The notes under the pieces: model-generated
What the model saw: only the letters and a program-made list of their open reading frames with translations
What the model was told of the DNA's origin: nothing
Databases searched by the model: none
In this document: piece after piece, positions 9,501 through 17,358 of the stretch
How positions within the stretch are numbered: position 1 is the first letter of the stretch
Layout of the letters: each line of letters starts with the position of its first letter
Assembly: GCA_946403855.1 (NCBI GenBank)
Contig: CAMJBH010000005.1
Coordinates: 52,010 to 116,009 of the forward strand
Direction: 5' to 3'
Length of the DNA stretch: 64,000 bases
From: an uncultured Bacteroidales bacterium
Lineage (GTDB): Bacteria; Bacteroidota; Bacteroidia; Bacteroidales; UBA932
Program-made: the position numbers and the translations under genes

Positions 9501-9735
9501 GGGTCGTTGGGTTCTCGACGTAGCTGTCATAATCCGCTTCCGTGGCGAAGCACCAGATATGATAAAACCCATCCTGCTGTTTGGCCTGCGGGATGGTGAT
9601 ATATCCGAACTTGGTGCCGAAGGTCGCCTTGATGAACGCCTCTACCGCGTCGCCGGAGAAAGGCAGGTTGTTCGCCGGGTCATTCTTCCAGCTCTGGGAC
9701 ATTGATGTGATGCTGTTGGGGCTTGTTCTTGCCAT
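3553..9735 (-). CDS. Giant tail-fibre/adhesin, DGR target 1, with C-terminal variable lectin-like domain
   Basis: About 2060 residues from ATG 9735 (MARTSPNSITSMSQSW). The longer track start at 9780 would overlap the upstream gene and is less likely. Visible in order: an N-terminal virion-type region; a LamG/concanavalin-like part near residues 520-670 ('NVTLELDLKVRNI'); a long central region; a leucine-rich, BspA-like repeat stretch near 1440-1610 ('LLESINLNGSSRIGGTLRL'); an Ig-like stretch; and a C-terminal FGE/DUF1566-type C-type-lectin fold ending in 'YSVRAWAAF'. The last 36 codons before the final Phe are VR1. This is the probable receptor-binding protein of the phage, whose ligand-binding face the DGR varies. 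It follows distal-tail genes and directly precedes avd. Confidence 0.9.
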   Translation of the reverse strand: MARTSPNSITSMSQSWKNDPANNLPFSGDAVEAFIKATFGTKFGYITIPQAKQQDGFYHIWCFATEADYDSYVENPTTHASKLLQDIAIPISTEHGVTYSARLVCSETVSNQIVSVEKRHLTGLRFSSIQNDNGTLINAGISGILTFQRSVDGGSTWETVGTDSITSRETNDTVYDTFDIGKYFSNTNPQQIRVRASFAVTDEEGNILSTATSAWITWSNIIYTTLTLEFALDYSTAIDATQVTALPLAYILTGSVARQLHVSIIGSRGTYTKTFNIGANEYTSELQTWRGQADDDSDIYGLLTAGVKTIEAWLTCSAGGSGGTIESEHVVNQVVVDAGTSIDPVVLIENLRTSVQNYVPVQFFSWSVYAPGRETVPVRFKLTDYNGNEVYMDETILAVPGTSYAQNATVEIEDSVNDTLYAYLSVIVDGVQSGSRTAITVDNSDKFAPTGGADWVLNPKTRNNSAKNAGGTDNVETIDGVTATFEGLSWLTDGWLEAEDGQRVLRLLAGQKVTFGYDWLDSFNGNPNSNVTLELDLKVRNITDEDTPCITALENYASAAGYIGLKMKPLVGAVMTATKVTEESQDFRWQEDERVRIAINIVSQLRAGAAGGSAMPLCRVFINGVINREFVFETEAGQWWRNGGNIVIGQHAADIDIYGIRVYKGNNGALTSADVLNDYVATLPTAQEKNDFRSANAILGPNSLVSADLCKQKGVNVLIWHGVQPYHELTAKQSGWWEIHVYDESGHEIPEHSGTICQETKSLKASRQGSTANTYYYSNIQTKLKDVTDTILVAIERIHQDVTGWTESVEHPGYAEVVDGWIDGNGMYRGAQYQSVPGVPYATKLVGKINYASSMQSHLMGSCRLYNDLHRAVVGATSIQQQNSKARVAKYQELFLYFTQADNEPAPVFQGPMTFGAGKMDDPTWGYKKNDHAMFCMIEGADNNLPLTDMRVPWQSNRITVEEEDGEVAGWVYNGAVNLDLDRCKTVTRDFAVLDANMQRTTKSLKGPSVAVEAKIKEFINFFYRHNPRIKVWVGPWTGAGGFMASDQQTSARDWLWWCTAGDDAYKLRRYDFVDQLWVEAGWDDVNEQTEVRNLSTEFPDDVAANPGEWEDMNAAFIASIAKHARENAADIINVDSLKFHYAFTQQLIAGSDNCSKNTYYTLDPTTLKWFFSQDDMDTIFATDNSGFQTKPYYIDRQNPCAEGSQVALYEGGANALFNACEAMYEGTGEIRETFKSIFTAMSSLASSTENIPWVDSADRPTPWGCIWKYFFSIQKRIPAVAYNETARIRYEGPESIGFVSDRGVRPISQSMGDQLQSELQYMKRRLVMLASYAEWGNFSVSSGSSGNIGLPDASALLGIEATTDVAGNSSEIQFIGLVPHQYLWPGGRVGQTNKALRQRCKPGVAVNFDLTGGTPVQGDTACALYGTNYYRSLGNLGNISVKDSRECQITAKRLTNLIISPTDSTKPNFRPTSLVLNAPLLESINLNGSSRIGGTLRLTDCVRLASVDIRGCASINGIVLPESRLLTSVQLGSGLTDLSVGNQPNLATLTLEGATLLESLRIVAPAAGNISSLAIIQQCYEDEAPLTGGVRIDGVDWTLSGAGMVTWLASLSADLRGHIDITGNNRVTFATKQAYIDAWGDVDDSTNDLYITYVDINLASVKIYGKHYLDATGNYPLQLIPNSQYANNFKSIAWSISANAYATINAKTGVVSVQNVSTEDVGPTATVTVQVTLTSGTVRSATFEVAFYEHMPQVGDLVYANGQVLDYYDDAMTPIMQVTWVDPNNPRHGVGAALTVLASHYWGLYNNASNGVAGVTLEDTEYSAYNNPFLTNKTTRGVSYTTEAGYLDENQPDGFAVFSGNDVLAEIGNTEVTQALYEQHSQYFDDLHIAVGDMVPWGLVNTIKIIHHRDIVMTDSAVDMAALVPMIVGNKTEMQVLLDNMAAVAAESGAKYQQFFFPAASLCHAYEPTVKAGEVLADKFKAHHWFLPAEGELARFVWHNMNGSFQMAVNAGIYTVTTAYHWSSTEYSENVAWGVYASSGVVYYVSKSYQYSVRAWAAF
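3559..3666 (-). repeat. DGR variable repeat 1 (VR1) in the tail-fibre gene
   Basis: 108 bp aligned gap-free to the TR at an offset of 714. I count 19 differences, all at template adenines (37 adenines available). Asn codons of the template become Tyr, Val, Gly and Ser, for example 'VYYVSKSYQY' here against 'VNNNNKNNQN' in the template. The last 22 bp are identical to TR and VR2. Confidence 0.95.
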
Positions 9736-9757
9736 ATAGTTGTGATTTAGTAGGGTT

Positions 9758-9949
9758 CTAAATTCCTTTCCAAGGGTCATCGCCCAGCCAGGGGCGCTCG
9801 CCTATCCATGCTCCGGAGCCGAAACAGGAACGTATCGCCTGCCATACGAGACTGTCACCGCGATACATCTCCTGAACGGACCAGATTTCGCCGTTCGGAC
9901 GGACCTTGTAGCGGGCCGTCATTTCCTTATTTGCACCACGGAACCTCAT
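9758..9949 (-). CDS. Small phage tail-region protein
   Basis: A 63-residue protein rich in Trp and Arg ('WIGERPWLGDDPWKGI' at the C-terminus). No family recognised. It overlaps the upstream fibre-like gene by 4 nt (start/stop overlap), which supports a real, translationally coupled gene in the tail operon. Confidence 0.6.
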   Translation of the reverse strand: MRFRGANKEMTARYKVRPNGEIWSVQEMYRGDSLVWQAIRSCFGSGAWIGERPWLGDDPWKGI

Positions 9950-10641
9950 TGGCTGACAACCTCATAGATGTTGTACGTCTTGTTGGGGTCCTTGGTGGTG
10001 AGGGCTTCCCACTCGTTTTCCGTCAGCCAGACTTCATCCATGCCCAGATTTGCAAGCCAGGCCGCGTATTCCTGCTCCGTGCCCTGATATCCCCCTTCCA
10101 CGGCCAGCTCGTAGGCGCTCTTGCCGTTGGTCGGAAGGTATATCTTGGTGTAGATGGTGGAAGACGTGTTGTTGGTGTAGGATATGACCGTGCGGGACCA
10201 GAGCCATTTGCCAGCCTCCAGCGTGGGGATATTCTCGGACCACGACTCGGGGGCGGTCGCCTGGGCATCGCTCAGGCCGTAGCTGACGACGGAAGAGCTG
10301 ACACCGATACCGTCGGCTCCGTCCTGCCCATCTTGGCCGTCGCGCCCGTCCGCACCCTTCAGGGCGGCAAGTTGCTCTTCCGTAAAGTCCTGATATGTGA
10401 ACGCCGCGCCGGTCGCGCCACGGGATTCAGCGCCGGAATCCACATAAGCGTTTCCGCTCATGCTCCAGATGTACCAATGGCCGTTCGACCCGATATAGGG
10501 AGGTCTTACGATGGCGTGCAGCGGAACCTTCACGGAGCGGTTGTTGGCATCCGTGGCGATGGTATAAAGGCCCTCGAAGGTCGTTGCGGCGGGCAATCCG
10601 CTTATCGGTTGTAATTCAGCGTTCTCAACATCAATAGCCAT
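9946..10641 (-). CDS. Collagen-like tail fibre protein
   Basis: 231 residues. After an N-terminal region of about 85 residues lies a short collagen-like Gly-X-Y run ('GADGRDGQDGQDGADG', near residues 94-109), a usual trimerisation element of phage fibres. The C-terminal part has 'SAYELAVEGGYQGTEQEYAAW', a motif common in phage fibre proteins of Bacteroidales and Firmicutes. It sits between the distal tail protein and the giant fibre and may form the shaft or connector to the base plate. The exact partner is inferred from gene order. Confidence 0.7.
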   Translation of the reverse strand: MAIDVENAELQPISGLPAATTFEGLYTIATDANNRSVKVPLHAIVRPPYIGSNGHWYIWSMSGNAYVDSGAESRGATGAAFTYQDFTEEQLAALKGADGRDGQDGQDGADGIGVSSSVVSYGLSDAQATAPESWSENIPTLEAGKWLWSRTVISYTNNTSSTIYTKIYLPTNGKSAYELAVEGGYQGTEQEYAAWLANLGMDEVWLTENEWEALTTKDPNKTYNIYEVVSQ

Positions 10642-10653
10642 AGCACTTCAATT

Positions 10654-11706
10654 TTAGAATGCAGGAATAATCGGTATCACTTTCCCGTCCTCGGTGATGA
10701 CGAAGCCGCCATCCTCAGTTGCGAGAAAAAAACTGGCGCTGCCTTCCTCCTCGAACAGCGTAAGAGTTAAGTTGAACTTGAGCCAGATGCGCCCGTCACG
10801 GTAAAGGAACTCTTCGACCCTCTGGCTCTTGTAGAAGCTCTTGAAGGTCTTGCCGAGTGCCCGGATAAAGATGGACCGCGCCCCGGCGAGGGTCGGGTCC
10901 GCGCTCACTACAGACTTGGAAAGGTTGTACAGGAGCGCATCGTAATTCTGCCATACGCCGGAGGCAGCGCCCCGCATCAGGCAGTTGAGGGTGATGTCGC
11001 GGCCCTTATAGGTGACGGTCCCCTGGGCCTTGCTGCGTTTCCAGTTGGCAGAAACGCCCTCCACGGAGCCGCCGATGGTCTCGTATTCCTCGCTGTCGAA
11101 GGTATCTTCAGCATCGTTCAGCAGGGGGTTTTCGTCGTAGGTCGCCCCGCTGATGACAGAGGATTTGCGGATAAGCAGCGGCTTGACTTCCGCGCCCTTG
11201 ATAACGGAGCTGATTGTGCCTTGCAGGACGCGCACTCCGTATCCGGAGAGCGGGACCTCATCAATGACATAATCGCGCTTCTCGGGTAGACTGGAGGACG
11301 GCGCGACATAGGAGTAACCTTCCAGAGGCTTGTCAGCGGCGAACTGCACCTGCATGATGTGGAAGGTCCGGGCATACTGGATGCTCGGCATGGATTCGAG
11401 GCGCAGGGTGCAGCTGCGGCCAATCTCCTGAAAGGTGAAGGAGCGCACCGGCTTGCCGCCCAGAAAGGCATAGAAGCCGTCGATATCCGCGATGGTCCCC
11501 TTCAGGATGAATTTCAGGGTGACGGTCCGGGATTCGAGCAGGGGGTTGGAAAGGTCCGGCTCGTAGCCGTTCATTTCCTGCCAGTCGTTGCCGCCGACAG
11601 CCTTCATTTCAGGCCACTGCACCAGCGTCTTGTACGCATCTTTGGCAAGCGTGACGTTATATGTGGTGAGGATATTAACCCCGTCTATGTATAGCTTGGT
11701 AATCAT
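10654..11706 (-). CDS. Distal tail (Dit-like) protein
   Basis: 350 residues, starting 'MITKLYIDGVNILTTYNV', directly downstream of the tape measure gene, where siphophages encode Dit. The strongly beta-rich sequence and the phrases 'LSNPLLESRTVTLKFILKG' and 'GFYAFLGGKPVRSFTFQEIG' fit the Dit N-terminal domain that forms a hexameric ring between tail tube and fibres. The 4-nt overlap with the tape measure gene shows tight coupling. Family identity is inferred mainly from position and fold character. Confidence 0.65.
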   Translation of the reverse strand: MITKLYIDGVNILTTYNVTLAKDAYKTLVQWPEMKAVGGNDWQEMNGYEPDLSNPLLESRTVTLKFILKGTIADIDGFYAFLGGKPVRSFTFQEIGRSCTLRLESMPSIQYARTFHIMQVQFAADKPLEGYSYVAPSSSLPEKRDYVIDEVPLSGYGVRVLQGTISSVIKGAEVKPLLIRKSSVISGATYDENPLLNDAEDTFDSEEYETIGGSVEGVSANWKRSKAQGTVTYKGRDITLNCLMRGAASGVWQNYDALLYNLSKSVVSADPTLAGARSIFIRALGKTFKSFYKSQRVEEFLYRDGRIWLKFNLTLTLFEEEGSASFFLATEDGGFVITEDGKVIPIIPAF

Positions 11707-14700
11707 TTTATCTTCACTCCGCTGTCTATGATTGTACCTACGCCGCTCTTGATGTGTCCTGCCAAGGTCTTGACCTCGGAGAGCGTCTGGCGCATATCGT
11801 TGGTGTCCGAATGAATACCCTGCACATGCTCAAGGATGGCGGCGGTGTTCTGCACGACTGCGGCGTGCTGGCTCTTGATTTCCCGCACGTCCTCCTTCAG
11901 CTCGAAGGTATGGCTTTGTATGGTAGTCAGGCGGGCATTGCCCTCGTTGACAGAATCCTGCGTAGCGGTGATGCCCGTTCGCGTCTGGGCGGTGCGCTGG
12001 TCAGATTGCCAAACGTCGTAACCCTGACTGCGGAGGTAGGCTTGCGCGGCCTTCATCTGTTCGTCGTAGTCGGCGAGGCCCTGCTTGTATGTTTCAGAGA
12101 AACGCATCAGGTCATCGACGATATTGTTATCCGCGTTCGGGCCCTTGAAGGAGGCCATGAAGTCGCTCTCCAGGTCGGTGAACATGTCGGAGAAGACGGA
12201 AGAGAAGACCAAAGAACTTACGATATCCTCAATCGTGGAAGTCATCTTCCCGTGGAAATCGTCGATGGCACCGTAAAGCTCTCCGTTCTTGAAAGCCGCC
12301 ACGAGCGAACTCTTCAGCTTGTCGCCCAGGTCGCCGGACAGGTCGGAGAAGTTTTCGCGCATCTGCTGCTCGGCCTCCTTCGCCTTGTCGGCGATATCCT
12401 GCCAGTTATCGACAATCTGCTTGGTTGCATCGTCCAGCTTATCATAATCCGCCAGAATGCGCTCGTTCAGCTCGTAGGTCTCGGGGTTGAATATCTGGCC
12501 GTAGTGCTGGGAAAGGCTCTCGAAGACGGGAACTATCTTCGTTGAAGCGAGGCCAGCAATCGCACCTGTCACCAGGCCGATGGCCGCACCCACGGCAGCG
12601 CCTATGGCCGTGCCTATACCTGGGATGATGGAGCCAACGGCAGCGCCAGCCGCTGTGCCGATGGCAGCGCCCTTGCCGACGTTGCCCCAGTCCACAACCT
12701 TCTTCGTGCCGGTCTGCACCTGACCGCCCGCGAGCTTGCCAACTTGCTCATTCAGCGCCTCCATAGCGGAACCATACTGCAAGGCCCCGTCAATGGCACG
12801 CTTGTAGGGATTCTCAACGCCGAAGATGTTCTTCTGCTTGTAGTCGAGCGCGTCCAGCTGAAGCATCTTGTACTTCATCGCCGCCGCCTCAATCGTCAGG
12901 TTCCATTCCTCCTGCGCTTTCTTATTCTTCTCGATGGAGGTCAGGACCATACCGAGAAGTTGGATGCTGCCGGAGACGGCCGTGGATATCGCGCCGGCGG
13001 TGTTTTCTGCGAAGCCGCCAGAGAACGCCTTGCCGATGGTATCGGCATTGTCGCCGATTGCGGAGAATGTCTTGCCGATATCACCCAGAGCGCCGTCGAA
13101 CTGCTCCAGCTCCTTGCCCAGCTCGGAGAAAGCAGCGCCAATCTCCTTGAAGGACTTTTCGATACCGTCCTGGAGCACCGCGACCTTTTCAAGGTCCGCA
13201 TCCTTACCCTTCGCCACCTCGGCATCAAGGGCCGCAATATTGCCAGCAAGGCCGACAAATCCCCATCCACGGTTGCGGTCCGCCTGCTCGTTCTGGAGGG
13301 CGTGCAGGCGCTCATAGAGCTTTGCGAGGGATTCGGTTGATGCCTTATTTTCGATTGCCTTGTTAATTTCGTCCTGCGTCGCCTTGATAGCATCGCCCAG
13401 AAGGGAGCCAGTAAGGGATTTGACGTTGGCGAAAATCAGCTTATAGATGTTGCTATACTGGCGGTACAGCTCCATGATGGCATCAGCCTTCTTCGCCCCA
13501 AGGGTTTTCTTCTCAAACTCATCCTCGGCTTCCGAAATCTTGCGGTCGAAATCTTCGATGGTCGCGGCCAGCTTCTGCTCGAAGGTACCATACTGACGGA
13601 GGAAGTCGATGCGGTTCTGCTCGCGCTTCTTCAGCGCGGCCTGCTCGTCGGCGGTTATCCTGTCGTTGGTCTCCTTCTCTTCCCTCTCAATGCCGGAAAG
13701 GGACGCGGCGTAGGAAGCCTCGATGTTCTGGGTGGTTTGGTTGTACAGGTCAGCGGCAGTCTGGAGCTGCTGGTCAAGCGCGGAGGTGTCCCAGCCTTTT
13801 TTCTGCCATTCAAGGCGCTTTTCCGCGACCTCCCTTTCCGTAGCCTCATAAGCGGCGAGGGCATCGGCTTTCTCCTGTTCGTAGTTGAACTTGGCAAGGT
13901 CGCGCTTGGCGCGGTAGTAGGTTTCCCAGTTATCGGAGCTCTTCGCCACGTCCATTTCGGCACCGAAAGCGTCGCGGATTCCCTCACGCTGTGCGGAGGT
14001 GAGCTGCTTCTTGAAGTTGTCGGTCTGCTTGAGGATTTCGGCCAGGGCCTCTTCATAAGTCCTGGCGGTGGCCCCGGTCGTATTGTGGACGATGGTCGGC
14101 AGGCCCTGCAAGAGGGTGGTTGCGATATCCGTCTGCGCAATCCCGTTCTGGATGAGGGAATCGGCCTCTTTCTCCAGCTGGGCGGCTTCTGCGAGCAACT
14201 TCTGGCGGTTGTTCTCGATGAAGTCGGAGCGCATGGCATCCTGCACCTCCTGACTGGCCCCGCCGTTACCGTATTCATCACCGCTTCCAGCAAGGCCGAT
14301 TGCGAGCTCCTGCCACCACTTCGTGCCGACGTTCTCGGCGGCGAGGCGCAGCTGTATGGCCTTGGCATATTTGGTTTCCGCAAGGCTGGCGTAGGCTGCG
14401 GCTTTCGCCCGGGCGATGAGGGCGTTCACGACAGCCTCGGAGTTCTCGACGGCCACCTTCTCGTAGGTGGTCGTGTCGTTGACCTCAAAGCCCAGCTTCT
14501 CCCACGCCTCGCGGTTCTTCTCTACGACGGCCTTCTGCTGCTCCAGAGAGCCGTTGCATTTCTCCCATTCGGCTTGCAGGCGGCGGTACTCGGCCAGCTG
14601 CGAACTGACGTTCTGCCCGACCTCATCCTGCCATTTCTTCTGCTCTTCCCGGGCTTTCTTCTGTTGCTCTGTGAGCTTGGATATGACGGCTATCGCGGCG

Positions 14701-15641
14701 ATGACTGCGGCCCCTCCAAGGAGAAGGAGCGCTGAATGCAGGCCGATGGTGGCGGCGCGGGCGAACTGCGCCGACGTGCCCATAGTCATAAGGCCGGTAG
14801 CGGTGCGGAGGTTCCAGGCGTGCCAGAGCTGCGTCGCCTTGGTGAGGACCGTGACGCGGAAGGCGGACGTGGAGCTCAAGGTGTTGGAGAGCTGCTGCAA
14901 GCCCATCAGGATAGACATGGAGGATTGCAACTTGGTCTGGATTGCCATCAGCTTCTCCTGGTCCTTAGTAAAGGCACCGGCTACGCCGGAAGCGGCGGTA
15001 TAAGCGCCCATGAGGCCCTGCACGCCGTTAACCATCCCGTTAAACATGTTGCTGGCCCCGGCGGTCATATTTGCCCGCTCGATGCTGAACTGGCGCTGTA
15101 CCTCAACGAGCTTGCGCATCTTCTCTTCGAGGTCGCGGTATTCTTCGGAGTTCTGGCGACCCTCTGCACGGAGGGCCATCATTTCATTTGCCAGCTGCCG
15201 CACCTGCGTGGTGAAGCGCGGCGCAGCCTCTCCTGCTATGGAATTGTAACGGTCTTCAAGTCCCTGCAAGGCGGCTTCTTCAAGGTCAATCTCCGCCTTA
15301 ATCTGGCGGAGCGCTGCCGCCATCTTGGGGTCGCCCGTCTTGTTCACGGCGGCGAGCGTGTCCCGGTACTGGAGCTTCAGCTCGGTAAGGTACTGCTTCG
15401 TCAGCTCGATGCCCTTCTTCAGGTCGTCCACCGTACCGTCAAAGTTATCCCGGGCGCTCTTGTAAGCACCCTCCAGCGTCGTGATGCTGGCGCTCATCTT
15501 CTTCGAGGATGAATCTATGGACTTGCCGGCGGCAGCGGCGGCGCGGTCAATCTTGTTGAACTCTTCGATTACGACCTGACCGTCTTTCTGTACGCCGGAA
15601 ATATCCAGACCTACGCCATAGTATGTACCTTCGTTCGCCAT
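11703..15641 (-). CDS. Tail tape measure protein
   Basis: 1312 residues, the second-longest frame in the window and typical of a siphophage tape measure, which sets tail length and is ejected on infection. It contains long helical, Ala/Glu/Lys/Gln-rich stretches (coiled coil), a hydrophobic segment near residue 310 ('SALLLLGGAAVIAAIAVISK') and a glycine/alanine-rich membrane-like block near 1000 ('AAGAAVGSIIPGIGTAIGAA'). It lies immediately after the tail chaperone genes, the standard order. Confidence 0.9.
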   Translation of the reverse strand: MANEGTYYGVGLDISGVQKDGQVVIEEFNKIDRAAAAAGKSIDSSSKKMSASITTLEGAYKSARDNFDGTVDDLKKGIELTKQYLTELKLQYRDTLAAVNKTGDPKMAAALRQIKAEIDLEEAALQGLEDRYNSIAGEAAPRFTTQVRQLANEMMALRAEGRQNSEEYRDLEEKMRKLVEVQRQFSIERANMTAGASNMFNGMVNGVQGLMGAYTAASGVAGAFTKDQEKLMAIQTKLQSSMSILMGLQQLSNTLSSTSAFRVTVLTKATQLWHAWNLRTATGLMTMGTSAQFARAATIGLHSALLLLGGAAVIAAIAVISKLTEQQKKAREEQKKWQDEVGQNVSSQLAEYRRLQAEWEKCNGSLEQQKAVVEKNREAWEKLGFEVNDTTTYEKVAVENSEAVVNALIARAKAAAYASLAETKYAKAIQLRLAAENVGTKWWQELAIGLAGSGDEYGNGGASQEVQDAMRSDFIENNRQKLLAEAAQLEKEADSLIQNGIAQTDIATTLLQGLPTIVHNTTGATARTYEEALAEILKQTDNFKKQLTSAQREGIRDAFGAEMDVAKSSDNWETYYRAKRDLAKFNYEQEKADALAAYEATEREVAEKRLEWQKKGWDTSALDQQLQTAADLYNQTTQNIEASYAASLSGIEREEKETNDRITADEQAALKKREQNRIDFLRQYGTFEQKLAATIEDFDRKISEAEDEFEKKTLGAKKADAIMELYRQYSNIYKLIFANVKSLTGSLLGDAIKATQDEINKAIENKASTESLAKLYERLHALQNEQADRNRGWGFVGLAGNIAALDAEVAKGKDADLEKVAVLQDGIEKSFKEIGAAFSELGKELEQFDGALGDIGKTFSAIGDNADTIGKAFSGGFAENTAGAISTAVSGSIQLLGMVLTSIEKNKKAQEEWNLTIEAAAMKYKMLQLDALDYKQKNIFGVENPYKRAIDGALQYGSAMEALNEQVGKLAGGQVQTGTKKVVDWGNVGKGAAIGTAAGAAVGSIIPGIGTAIGAAVGAAIGLVTGAIAGLASTKIVPVFESLSQHYGQIFNPETYELNERILADYDKLDDATKQIVDNWQDIADKAKEAEQQMRENFSDLSGDLGDKLKSSLVAAFKNGELYGAIDDFHGKMTSTIEDIVSSLVFSSVFSDMFTDLESDFMASFKGPNADNNIVDDLMRFSETYKQGLADYDEQMKAAQAYLRSQGYDVWQSDQRTAQTRTGITATQDSVNEGNARLTTIQSHTFELKEDVREIKSQHAAVVQNTAAILEHVQGIHSDTNDMRQTLSEVKTLAGHIKSGVGTIIDSGVKIK

Positions 15642-15644
15642 TCC

Positions 15645-15857
15645 TTACAAATCGAAATTACCGGGTATATTGGCATCGAGACGGTCATCCCATTCCGCTT
15701 CCTTCTTTTCCTCTTCTGTCATCGGCTCATTGCTTGGGAGCGTCGCGCTCAACAGGCAAAGGCTCGCATAGCTGTATTTATAAAGCACGTCTTCAATCGG
15801 GATATCAAGGCCCTTCGACATGCCGAGAATTATCGCCCAGATGCTATCATTGTCTAT
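15645..15857 (-). CDS. Tail assembly chaperone, second frame (gpT-like, probable -1 frameshift extension)
   Basis: Not in the ORF track. If the ribosome slips back one base at GGAAAAATAG, the end of the chaperone gene, it reads 70 more codons, beginning 'IDNDSIWAIILGMSKGLDIP' and ending 'DANIPGNFDL' just before the tape measure ATG. The segment is acidic with good coding character. Siphophages commonly make a gpG/gpGT chaperone pair by a programmed -1 frameshift exactly here. The slip site G GAA AAA is not an ideal heptamer. A separate start at ATG 15821 ('MSKGLDIPIEDV') is the alternative. Confidence 0.6.
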   Translation of the reverse strand: MDNDSIWAIILGMSKGLDIPIEDVLYKYSYASLCLLSATLPSNEPMTEEEKKEAEWDDRLDANIPGNFDL

Positions 15858-16315
15858 TTTTCCACTTCCTCCGCTACCGTTCTGCGAAGCAGGTTTACTT
15901 CGAGCAGGGAAGTGGTAAGCCCGAAAAAATGCCCCACTTTCGCCTCTTCGAGGACCTTGAAAATAAGGTCCTGCATTTCTTCCGGGGTGAGGGTCCGCAT
16001 CAGCTCGTCGCCATACCGGCGGACCTTGCGCCGCCAGGCAGCTTTCTTGAACGCGGATTTGCTGTTGCTGACACCGAGAAGGAGAATAGCCGCCACCTTG
16101 CCCACGGGCTTGGTGTACGGCGCTATCGCCATAGATTCGGTGGTCATCTTCTTTATGTTCATCTTCCGCGCAGGCAGCTCCGCAATCACCTCTGACGCGG
16201 CGATGAGGGTTGCCATCGTCGGACGCGGGAAGGTGAACGTGCGACCTTTGACAACCAGCTCAACCGGCCTGTTGAAAACGATGTCGGCGGCTAATGATTC
16301 AAGTCTTTTCTTCAT
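15854..16315 (-). CDS. Tail assembly chaperone (gpG-like)
   Basis: 153 residues between the tail tube gene and the tape measure gene. It includes 'GRTFTFPRPTMATLIAASEV' and a Lys-rich centre. The C-terminus 'TVAEEVEK' is encoded by a run (GGAAAAATAG) where a -1 slip would join it to the next frame. Chaperones of this class coat the tape measure protein before tube polymerisation. Identification is by position, size and the frameshift layout. Confidence 0.7.
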   Translation of the reverse strand: MKKRLESLAADIVFNRPVELVVKGRTFTFPRPTMATLIAASEVIAELPARKMNIKKMTTESMAIAPYTKPVGKVAAILLLGVSNSKSAFKKAAWRRKVRRYGDELMRTLTPEEMQDLIFKVLEEAKVGHFFGLTTSLLEVNLLRRTVAEEVEK

Positions 16316-16336
16316 TCGGATTCTCTTGTTAGCAAT

Positions 16337-16364
16337 ACAGGCCGGGCCCTAACACCCGGCCTGT
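16337..16364 (-). terminator. Perfect hairpin after the tail tube gene
   Basis: ACAGGCCGGG and CCCGGCCTGT make a perfect 10-bp stem with an 8-nt loop, in the gap between tail tube stop and chaperone start. No U-run follows on the minus strand, so it is more likely an attenuator or mRNA-stabilising element behind the highly expressed tube gene than a full stop. Confidence 0.5.
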
Positions 16365-16389
16365 GCATTCAGACTTCCGGCCATAGCGA

Positions 16390-16926
16390 TTAGACACTCG
16401 TGCCGGTTCCGCTGCCATTGGAGACTGGCGCAGGCTTCTTGAACCGGGTGTACCAGTTGGAAGATTCGTCAATCTTGATGAAGCGGAAAACGAGGTCGGC
16501 ATAGTTGCCGTCCGCGTCGCTCCAGCCGGGCTTATACTTGATGGAGGACAGAGGGCACTGGATGCCCATAGCGCCGACGTTCTTCGGAGTGACCTTCACT
16601 GCGTAGTTGTCGGAGGGAATGTGGGTCTTGACGTTGAAGTCTGTGGTGTTCGTCACCTCCCCGAGACCGAGTGCGGTCAGCAGTTCGTTCTCAGGCTCGA
16701 TGACGCGGACGGTGAGCTGCACGCCCCCTTCGAGGTCCTCGTGGCCGACTTCCTCGCCGCCAGTACCACGGGCAGAGAGCTCGTCGCCATCCAAAGCCTC
16801 CAGAATAGCAGACTTGTCCTTGATAACGCCGACATCAGTCAGCGCGGAAGAGGGCATAGAGAAGGTCCCGGTTGCTACGCCGATTTCGACCTTACACTTG
16901 CTCCAAGCCATTATTTTTCTTGCCAT
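16390..16926 (-). CDS. Major tail tube protein
   Basis: 178 residues, 'MARKIMAWSKCKVEIGVATG' at the start, beta-rich throughout, with 'VGVIKDKSAILEALDGDELS' and a Gly/Ser/Thr-rich C-terminus. Size, position (after the tail terminator, before the chaperones) and composition fit the siphophage tube protein that polymerises into the tail. A second start at the internal ATG (MAWSK) is possible. Confidence 0.75.
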   Translation of the reverse strand: MARKIMAWSKCKVEIGVATGTFSMPSSALTDVGVIKDKSAILEALDGDELSARGTGGEEVGHEDLEGGVQLTVRVIEPENELLTALGLGEVTNTTDFNVKTHIPSDNYAVKVTPKNVGAMGIQCPLSSIKYKPGWSDADGNYADLVFRFIKIDESSNWYTRFKKPAPVSNGSGTGTSV

Positions 16927-16940
16927 AATGCGTAAAGGAT

Positions 16941-17354
16941 TTAGAAAGTGATTCGTTGAAAGGTAAGACCAATGCTTACAAAATGCTGTTTGTTATCGCG
17001 ATTGACGAAGACCTGGGCCGCTTTGTCGATTCCGAAGAGGTAGCCGGTGTCAGCATCGTTGAGGGTCTGGACGATGGCATCTTCGAGCTTGGATATCTCC
17101 TGCGCCCTGTCCTTATCCGGGACGGGATGGCCGGAGCCGTTGTCGATATCGGGCACATAGATGTTGATTTTCACCTTGCCTTCCTGAATCTGTTCGGCTC
17201 CGGTGGCAGAGACGATTATCACGGCATCCTCGGCCTTGGAATCGAGCGGGCGGCAGTCCTCTTCGTAGAGAGAGCCGCCGATACTGGTGCTGAAGAATGT
17301 CTCCAGCGCATCGTAAATATCCTGTTCGATTTCAGGTGTGCCTTTCGTTGCCAT
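16941..17354 (-). CDS. Tail completion/terminator protein
   Basis: 137 residues, 'MATKGTPEIEQDIYDALETF' at the N-terminus, mixed alpha/beta, with 'KVKINIYVPDIDN'. It follows the gp10-type neck gene and precedes the tube gene, the place of the tail terminator (gpU-like) that caps the tube and joins it to the head. Called from position and size; no catalytic motif is expected. Confidence 0.55.
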   Translation of the reverse strand: MATKGTPEIEQDIYDALETFFSTSIGGSLYEEDCRPLDSKAEDAVIIVSATGAEQIQEGKVKINIYVPDIDNGSGHPVPDKDRAQEISKLEDAIVQTLNDADTGYLFGIDKAAQVFVNRDNKQHFVSIGLTFQRITF

Positions 17355-17358
17355 TGTC

